Shown here: positions 56,482 through 64,000 of the stretch, piece by piece
How the letters are laid out: the number at the start of each line of letters is the position of its first letter
How positions within the stretch are numbered: the first letter of the stretch is position 1
NCBI GenBank assembly: GCA_009760855.2
Contig: WPIO01000009.1
Span: 7,721,001-7,785,000, forward strand
DNA length: 64,000 bases
DNA from: Cristatella mucedo
Lineage: Eukaryota > Bryozoa > Phylactolaemata > Cristatellidae
Reading direction: 5' to 3'
Made by a program: the position numbers and the translations under genes
The notes under the pieces: generated by a model
Seen by the model: only the letters and a program-made list of their open reading frames with translations
Databases searched by the model: none
Told to the model about the DNA's origin: nothing

Positions 56482-57875
56482 GCGACCATCCAAATGACGT
56501 ATCGAGGACTCTCGAAGCGTTCGCTCTTACGGAGCAATTAGCTCGGAAATAGAGTAGAGTCCTGCTCCGTCGGCGGCGACCCGCACCGCTTCGCCTCTCC
56601 GTCGGCGCCCTGAGCCGCTCCGCTCGCTTGCTCGGCCAATCCGCGGGCAACTCTGTCTAGCTCTGCCCGAAAATGTGGACAGGCCGCCAGCCGCGAAGGC
56701 TGTGCATCTCCCGAGTGCAGGGCGACAGCGAGCGGTGCAGCGGCTGCAAGATCGGCACGCCCCTCGGCACGCCCCACTGCCTAGCGGCACATCCTCCGAC
56801 GCTGGAGCAGAGCGTGGTACTAAGCCAGCCGATACGCCGGATGCCGCCGCAGCCGTCACCGCCGGTCATCTCTTTCCTCAGCCTATGGACGGAACGGCGC
56901 TCCTACCCGAAACCCTTTCCCTCCCCCCGTACCGTCCGTGGCGCCCTACTAGGCACATCTTCTCCCACGACTTCACTTGCTTCCTACGAAGCGAGGCGAC
57001 GAGAGACCAATAGACGGCGACAGCGACAAAGGCTACGCCAGCACCGACCGCTGGTCGAGATGGCGGGAAAGCATGCCAGTACGCCAGCAAGATGCAGCCA
57101 TCGGAATTGTCCGATCTCTTCAAGGTCCGAGGCGAGCCGCCTCGAGCCCGGGGCAAACTGCTCGCCTCGCCCGAACTGGCGGCTAGAAGGCTCGCTCGGG
57201 GGAATCCGCTTCGGTGAGCGCTTGCTTTCGCTCCCAGGACCAAAGCTGCGGCTTTCGCCTCACGCCTCGCGACAGCGGGCGACGGTCGACTTCGAGTCGA
57301 GCCTCGAGCGGGTCAACGTCAACGTCCGGGAAGCCTTCCGAAGTGCAGCCCGCACCCGCTCGACTGCGGGGCAGCGGCGGCGGCGGTGGCCGGAGCTCGA
57401 GCGGCCTCCTAGTACTCGCCGGGCTCGACCTGAGAGGTGGGCTGTAGCGGGCCTCTGTACCTGCCAAGAGCCAGACCAACGTTTCGCCCCGCCCTGCCCC
57501 GCCCCCCGGTCTTGCTGAGGCGAGCGGTTTCGAATCGAGGCGAACCTATCGGAGAGAGCTCCGAGGTAGCGTCGTCGCTTTGCCAGAGCTTGCGCTTCGC
57601 TTTCAAGCGTCTGCCGAATAGTAAAAGTCGCCGAAAAGCTTCCAGGGACGTTAGCCGAGCGTCGACACTGAAGAAATAGCTCTCGCTAAAACAGAACCAA
57701 CTGAACTGCTCCCGATAGGAAGCGCTGGCTGGATGTGCCAGCAGGGACTCGGCACTCGTCATTGGCAGAGCTATTAACTGGCGAGACGATCGCCATAGCA
57801 CTCCCGGCGCTATTGGGTCCCGTCTGCATCCTTAATTTAAAATCCATCCAGGGGCAGGTTTCGCAGTGGTGCTAG

Positions 57876-57932
57876 TTCTCTCTGTCTCTCTGTCTCTCTG
57901 TCTCTCTGTCTCTCTGTCTCTCTGTCTCTCTG

Positions 57933-57988
<56 letters not shown>

Positions 57989-57998
57989 CTCCTCTCTC
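57876..57998 (+). repeat. (CTCTCTGT)n octamer passing into (CT)n
   Basis: About eight perfect units of TCTCTCTG followed by about 25 CT dinucleotides. Confidence 0.96.
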
Positions 57999-58934
57999 TC
58001 TCCCCCCGAATTCGTGGATACTAGCAACTATGGCTAGCCGAGGTTCTTCCGACATCTACATGCACAATCGCATGCAGCCGGGCCGCTGTACGGATTTATA
58101 AAGCGCTAAACCACCCGAGGGCAATAATCGTAGGGCGGCAGATTAACGACGAGGGTATGCCGCTCCATCGCCGGAAGCGGCACCGACGACAACCGAAACC
58201 GATGGCTGAAGTCCGCTCTCACCAATTTCGACCGGCACCAAACCTGCCTAAGGCGACTTTCGGTGAGCACAGGGCTGGCCCGGTCAAGCCAGTCCTGAAC
58301 GCTCTCTCCGTATTACACCCAACGAGCTCGATCTCGCTCGTCCTCTGCAGGCGGGACCAGCCCGTTCACACCGAGAGCTGGCGCTCAAGACCTGCGAGCT
58401 GGCTCTCTTACTGGGGGCGGGTCGCACGCCTAGTCTCGGGCCAGCGACTCGGAGCCATCCGCGTAGCTGGCGCCAGGCCAGCCCGCCCCCCCCCCCCCCC
58501 CCCCCGCAAAGCAGCAGCAGCAGCGCCCGTCTCGCTGCGCTCACGTCCGCTCTACAAACGATCGATCTTCGATCTCCAACTTCCGCTTCCGCTTGCTTAC
58601 CGACGGTGGTTGCTGCGGTTGCCTTCGAGCTTCGCCGTCTACGCTGCGGAGCTCACTTGCGCAGATGGTTTTATCTCTCGAAAAGAATCCGCCGTCCTAC
58701 TTCTCGTCGAGGCAGCTTCATTCCTGGCAAATTTCCCTAATGATCCCATGCTTTCCAGCGAGCGAACCGGCTCCCCCCCCCCCCCAGCTGCAGCCGCGCG
58801 GCCGCCGCCCCCCCCGCCCACTCGGCTACGCTTCGGTCTTGTGCAATGGCGTCGTTCGGCCTCCGCCGCCGATTCCGCAGAGAGTCGCGTCGATGTAGAA
58901 CGCGAGCGTGATGGTAAACTCGTCCTCGAAATAT

Positions 58935-59010
58935 CAAGTGCCTAGAAAGAGACTGGGTTCTCTGATGGCGCTACAACATATGTGTTACCATTATTATTAT
59001 TATTATTAAG
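58935..59010 (+). repeat. LINE B-type 3' tail
   Basis: AAGTGCCTAGAAAGAGACTG, GGTTCTCTGATGGCGCTACA and an ATT repeat. Only the tail is present. Confidence 0.8.
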
Positions 59011-59379
59011 CTTCGGACCAGCAGCAACAGCGGCAGATACTCATGCATAAGCACGCTCACGCACGAGCGCCTGCACGCCCTCTCGCGCGAGCGAACGCAT
59101 GTATTAGAATTTTCCCTCTCTGCGCTTTGGTCGAAATCATGAGCTGCCTGCGAGTTTGCTTCTTTTACCCACGACCGAGAGGACTCAATTCAACGTACTG
59201 TTGAGCGTGCACTCTTACCTTCCCTATCTCGCTGCTGCGACAGTCCTCTGGGGAAGGGCGCATTGTGCGGTTGCAGCTGCCAGTCAATTGAGCGGGGTGG
59301 CGGTGATCGATGCGGCGCTAGTCGGGGACAGATATTCTTTCGCTTTTTGAGTCTGACTCGAGTGCAAGGGAGAACAGAA

Positions 59380-59785
59380 GAAAGAGATGGAGTTTAACGG
59401 ACGGAGCAGCAGAGATAGACAGATAGTGAAAGAGACGGAGAGAGATGGAGGGGAGAGCATGAGAGAGAGAGAGAGAGGGGGAGAGAGGGGCAGATGGCGG
59501 GGAGAGTATGAGAGAGAAAGAGAGAGGGGGAGAGAGGGAGAGATGGTGGAAGAGGATGACAGGGAAAGAGAGAGAAGAGAGAGGGGGAGATGGCGAAGAG
59601 AGGATGAGAGAGAGAGAGAGGGAGAGAGTGGGAGATGGCGGGGAGATGATAAGAGAGAGAGAGAGGTGGAGAGAGGGGAAGATGGTGGGGAGAGGATGGG
59701 AGAGAGAGAGAGAGAGGGGGGGAGAGGGGAAGATGACGGGGAGAGGATGAGAGAGAAAGAAAGAGAGTGAGAGCATGAGAGATTT
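59380..59785 (+). repeat. Purine-rich minisatellite, about 400 bp
   Basis: Six or so imperfect units of about 60 bp, each a GAGAGAGA run followed by GGGGAGAGAGG, AGATGGCGGGGAGA and a GATGAGAGAG end. The purine bias is nearly complete over the whole stretch. Confidence 0.9.
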
Positions 59786-60214
59786 GAGTAGATTAGATAG
59801 ATTGACAGACAACAGGGAGCTGGCGAGACAGGTAGTTCCTCTACTTCTTTGCTGTCTCATCCTTTGCATCGCATCGTCGATCTGACCGAGAGGGCTGCCT
59901 TCAATGGCAAAAGAAACGTGTGCAACGAAATTCTGCATCTAGCACTTCTCGGGCACAGCCGCAGCCCCTTCGCAGGCCAGCCTGCGTTCGCCGCTGCCGC
60001 CGACGCACCTGCTCGCTCACATACGGTCAGCGTAGCAAGAGTGTCAATTTAGCTCTCAGCTCGGGCCCTTGCGAAACGCCCCCCCTCCCGCCGTGAGTTC
60101 CGCGGGTCTTGGTTCAAACTCGTTGCTGCCGAACGAGTTCAGCCGAGCGAAGGCAGCATTTCCCGGACGGGGCACGAGCCGCTGCGCTGGTTCCTGACCT
60201 AGCGAAACTTTTTG

Positions 60215-60322
60215 GGTTCGCTATGCAGAACTCTCCTGCGTAACGCCCACATAATCTATCGGAAATTCTGCCGCGTAAGGCCCACTTAGTCCGTGCGGCT
60301 TTGTAGAGTTGCAGACCGCCAT
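60215..60322 (+). repeat. LINE A 3' UTR fragment, partly duplicated
   Basis: TTCGCTATGCAGAACTCTCC, TGCGTAACGCCCACATAATC and TTTGTAGAGTTGCAGA match the LINE A tail. The CTGCGTAACGCCCAC motif occurs a second time as CCGCGTAAGGCCCAC, so the tail is internally repeated. Confidence 0.7.
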
Positions 60323-60488
60323 AGCCACTTGCCCGCCACGCTCTCGTCGGCTGCCTGCTGGCGTCTCGCGAGGCATCTCGTCTCGTATCGCGAGTTCTCG
60401 CGCTGCTTCAATCAGATCTTGCGCTTCTTTCCTACTCGTGGCGATCCTTTGCCTTGAGCCGTGGTCGCGACGGCCGGCGCAGGAGCTC

Positions 60489-60529
60489 CCGCCTGAGAGC
60501 TCGTGCCGCGAGTCCGAGCTCTCAGGCGG
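60489..60529. repeat. Perfect 15-bp hairpin with 11-nt loop
   Basis: CCGCCTGAGAGCTCG (60489-60503) pairs with CGAGCTCTCAGGCGG (60515-60529). Confidence 0.94.
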
Positions 60530-60821
60530 CTGCCTGCCCCACTCCTATTCCCGACGAACCGCGACTCGAGGCGGCGAGCTCGAGCGGTGGTCGGAGGCCG
60601 AAGCCGCGTGGACTCCCACTTTTAGGCGCCTAGTCCGCGAGACAAGCGCCGCCCTCGTCTCGGACTAGGACGACACCTCGTGGACGCTTGCTTCTCGGCG
60701 GCCTCGCTCGCTCCGACGCCGCCTCCCTCGGCGCGTCGCCTCTTTCGCCCCGGCGAGCTCTGTTGCCCATTCAAAAGCGGCGGCGGCAGCGGCGGCAGCC
60801 GCCGGCCAAGGCTCAGCCCCA

Positions 60822-60854
60822 GCAGGAGGGCGCCCGTCCTGAGCGCCCTCCTGC
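60822..60854. repeat. Perfect 12-bp hairpin with 9-nt loop
   Basis: GCAGGAGGGCGC (60822-60833) pairs with GCGCCCTCCTGC (60843-60854). Confidence 0.94.
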
Positions 60855-62668
60855 CCCTCGCTGCGTGGCGAGTGCTTTGCTCGAATCATTACTGGCTATT
60901 GATTAGAAAGGTGCGTCGTAGGAACACAGAAGGAGGCCACTGGTGCAGGTCGGTGGGCACGTAAGTGGTCAAATTAGTACGAACGATGCAGATGACTGCA
61001 AGACTGCCGCCGGGGCGACGCAGCGGGAGCGGGCCCACGCGTCGTCGCCGAGACGCACCGCCCGCCGCCGGCTCGCCGACGGAATATCGGGCGCCGGCTG
61101 TTGGCGGCAGCAGTGGCAGTGGCGGCCCAGTACGAGGCCGGCCGGCGGTCGCGAGATCGGCGAGCGGCCCAGTGCACTGCGCTGCTGCAATACAGCGTGC
61201 AGACAGTTCGGAGGAGGAGGCGGCGTTCGGAGGAGGGAGGGGGGCGAGGGGTTCGGAGGAGGGGGGAAGCTCCGCCTACCTACAGAACGCCGCGGCCGAG
61301 GCCGAAGCTACCCCAGCTGCTGGGCTTCTAGCGACACCAGCGAGCCGAAGACTTGGAGGTGCGCCCTTCGGTCGCGAGCTCCTGCACGACACGAATTCCG
61401 AAATCCGGCGGCGGCCGCGGCGGAGGCGGCAGGGGCGTAGAGGGAATGAGGTGGGCGGTTGGTTCTCTTTCCGGCGGCCGCCGAGCTCGGTCTCCCGCTA
61501 GCGGCCCCGCCCTCGGGCCGCTCCAGCAGCGACGACTAGCTCGGCACTAGGGGCAGCAGCAGCGGCAGCGACTCTTGCTGAAGCGGAAGTCGCTCTCGGC
61601 TGGGTCGCTACGCCGTCTCGCACCGGCTGCAGCGGAGGGCCGCCCCCCCCCCGGGGGAGCGAGCACGACGCGTGCTGCTCCTACAGCTTGGACTAATGTT
61701 TTCGGCCGTGCCCGGCGGCCGGCGGGCGAGGCGAGGCAGTCGACGGGCGAATGACTGGGAGAGACTAGCCAGTGCCCCGAGGGGCCTTCTTCGAGCGAGC
61801 GGAACGCGACAGCTGCGGCTGCTGAATCCAGCTCGGTCGAGAAAGCCGCCGCTGAGCCGCCGCCGGCCGAGGCAGGCGGCGGCGGAGGCGTCGTAGCCGA
61901 GCGTAGGCAGACCGCTTTCGGGCGGCCGATGCTGCACGTGACGAGCGCCGAAGAAGGAGCCAGTGGGGGCTTCGCCAGCTCGGCGTGCTGCGCCAGCACG
62001 GCGGTGGGCAGCAGCTGCGGTGCGATCGATGGCCGCATTAAGTCGACGATCGCTTCTGAAGCGGCACAGAGCGGCCTGTCTGTGTGACGGCGCTGCCGGC
62101 AGCGTAGGCATTCACCCCGGCCAGACGTGCTATCTCGGAGCTGGGAGGCCGAGGCAGATCTCGAGATTCTGTAACGATGCGACCCGGCACCACGACACCC
62201 CCTCATCGTCGAGGCTATCCGTCGGCTTTCCCCGCTCTGCCTTCCCCCCCCCCGGCGGTGGTGGCGGCGGCGACGCCGAAGGGCCTCGCTCAGCTTCGGT
62301 CCGAGCGAACCGCCAACGGCGTCGGCGGCGGCTTTGCTCGAGGAGCGAATCGCTTTCACTCGGTGCACAAGCGCCATTAGCGTGTAAATGGTTACACCCG
62401 ACTGTAAAATTCATTGCACACAGAATTGATTTCTCAACTGGAGCGTGAGCGGGCAATTAGAATTCAGCCGCACGTACATAACCAGAGCCGGCCCGAGCTG
62501 GCCTCGGAGCGAGAGAGCATTCCTCGGGCGTCGCGGCCCAACGGACGCAGGCTGAGGAGAGGCTGCGGCTGTAGGGCGGATGATAAGAAACATCACCTGG
62601 AACTGGAGTGACCTCGCCCGCTCGCGAGAAAGCGAGAGAGTGGGCGAGATTGAGTGGAAGAGAGAGAG

Positions 62669-62709
<41 letters not shown>

Positions 62710-63624
62710 GGCGGCAGAGCCTCGCTCCACTGTCGGTCGTCGCCGTCGTTAGCCGACCGCGTAATTACTTTACGCCTCCCTCGGCCGATTTCCTCTCGCC
62801 GACGGCGACTGCAGCGAATTTAGGACGCTTGGGCATTAATTCTCTGGCCACTGGGCGGCGAAGGCAGCGGAGGCGGCGGCGGCTAAGGCAGAGAAGTGGG
62901 TGCCCCACTCGAGCCGCGGGCGGGCGGGCGAGCGACAGAGTGACCGAGCTACAGGGCGACCTAGCTACACCCTCAGCCAGCCAGCTTGCGGACCACGGCC
63001 GCCGCCGCTGCCTTGCCGGGCGGCGAGGCCCGGGCGAATGATTTCGTGCTATCGGTAGCTCGCCACAGAACGAGAAAGCCGGCCGGTCGCCGCAGGCCCT
63101 GCCCAGCTGCTGCTGCTGCTGCCGTTCCTCGGCAGCACGCGCGGGCTTCGCCGCCGCCGCGGCGGCTGTGCTGATGAGGAATGCTCGCTTGCGCATGCCA
63201 GAGTCGGGCGGTCCATGCGAGACGACTGTTACCCGATTACGCACCGGAGGGGAACACGCCCAGAGAAGCCGCGCCGGGCAGCTGCTGCAGCACTTAGTCC
63301 GCCACTGATCTTCGGCGCCGCCATCTGCGCACGCTCGGCCGCCGCCGGGTACTCGTCGCCCTCGCGGCCAACGAGCGGGAACGCGGGCGAACGCAAGCGA
63401 GGACCCTCGCGTCCTCGGGCGTCGGCGCCAGGGCCGGCCGATGGAACGCGGGCGCGCCCGCTCATCACGCCACCTCGGTCGGTCGCAGCTGTCGGCAGCA
63501 CCTCGGTGGGGGCGCTCGCGCGCGTTCGTACGTGAGTGCGCTCGTTCGCACGGCGGCTGGGTATGGATAGCTGCCGAGCCGCGGGACGCTCGGTGGGAAA
63601 GCATCGCGGCGAGGGGGCTCGCAT

Positions 63625-63748
63625 CGAGGATCGAGACGAGTGGCGCTTCGGGGCGAGGATCGAGAGGAGGGGCGCTTCGGGGCGTGGATCGAGACGAGGG
63701 GCGCATCGCGAAGATCGAGACGAGGGGCGCTTCGGGGCGAGGGTCTCT
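63625..63748 (+). repeat. GC-rich minisatellite of about 30-bp units
   Basis: Four units built from GATCGAGACGAGGGGCGC and TTCGGGGCGAG, with small variations such as CATCGCGAA in the third. Confidence 0.88.
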
Positions 63749-64000
63749 CCCTGCCACTGCCTAATAGCGATCGATTATTCATTCTGAACGCGGCGGGCGG
63801 CGGCTGCGCACCGAGCGGCAAGCAGACCCGTGGTCAATGACCCCTTGCAATTAGAAATCTGGGAGCCTGGCGCCTCGAAGCGGCCCGGCCGGCGTCGTCC
63901 GACAGACGCCCAAGCTGCCCTGACTGGGCGAAGCCATCGCGCGTGCGCATTAGTAGTAGACGCGCGAGAGCCGGGGGGGGGGCGACGTCAGTCAGTTCGG

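Larger units (their letters stand above)
48993..64000. other. GC-rich 5' flank, no recognised gene
   Basis: Fifteen kilobases of high GC with undepleted CpG, where stops are rare and long frames overlap on both strands. I compared the frames with families I know and found no homeodomain, kinase, zinc-finger or other motif. Many are rich in Arg, Ala, Pro and Ser as expected from random GC-rich DNA. Non-coding first exons and regulatory elements of the Pax gene are likely here but cannot be placed by reading. A less GC-rich island at 53600-55240 carries a SINE and GT arrays. Confidence 0.5.

Noticed and set aside
62765-63757. 330-codon minus-strand frame near the right end
   Set aside because: Starts inside a minisatellite whose units give repeated PRPEAPLVSI; the rest is composition-driven.

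Overview
This window is nuclear DNA of an invertebrate animal, probably a lophotrochozoan (annelid, mollusc, flatworm or a relative). It has large introns with good GT-AG splice sites, long CT and GT microsatellites, and many decayed LINEs, tRNA-type SINEs and hAT, Tc1 and Mutator relics. It holds two recognisable protein genes that converge on about 33-39 kb. The lophotrochozoan guess rests on a Pax gene whose paired domain looks closest to the lophotrochozoan Pax-beta type, and on a SPIN-like hAT element. Both comparisons are from memory, not from a search.

Gene 1 (+ strand, about 0.9-33.1 kb) is the central and C-terminal part of MMS22L, the partner of TONSL in recombination repair at stalled replication forks. 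I rebuilt 17 exons whose splice phases all agree, plus one doubtful exon, giving about 1,148 codons. The order of conserved blocks follows vertebrate MMS22L to the C-terminus. The 5' part of the gene lies left of the window. Its introns carry LINE family A (3' tail of ACATT/ACATG type), LINE family B (3' stem-loop followed by an ATT repeat), an R2-like retroelement, Tc1, hAT and Mutator-like relics, two SINE families and long dinucleotide arrays.

From 33.1 to 38.9 kb lies an intergenic stretch of SINEs, an AT-rich block and a LINE B copy. The LINE B copy is split by a 171-bp SPIN-like hAT miniature element with 8-bp target duplications.

Gene 2 (- strand, about 49.0-38.9 kb) is a Pax transcription factor. 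Exon 1 starts at an ATG at 48992 and encodes an Ala-rich, acidic N-terminal region. Three phase-matched exons (44415-44247, 43302-43165, 41548-41398) encode a complete paired domain. A long terminal exon (about 40.7-38.9 kb) carries an acidic tract and a PLDLS CtBP-binding motif, and has no homeodomain.

From 49 to 64 kb the DNA is very GC-rich, with open frames on both strands that resemble nothing I know. I read it as the 5' flank of the Pax gene, with unmapped non-coding exons possible. It contains GA, CT and GT arrays, minisatellites and several near-perfect hairpins. Throughout, exon coordinates come from reading splice sites by eye and are not transcript-confirmed.
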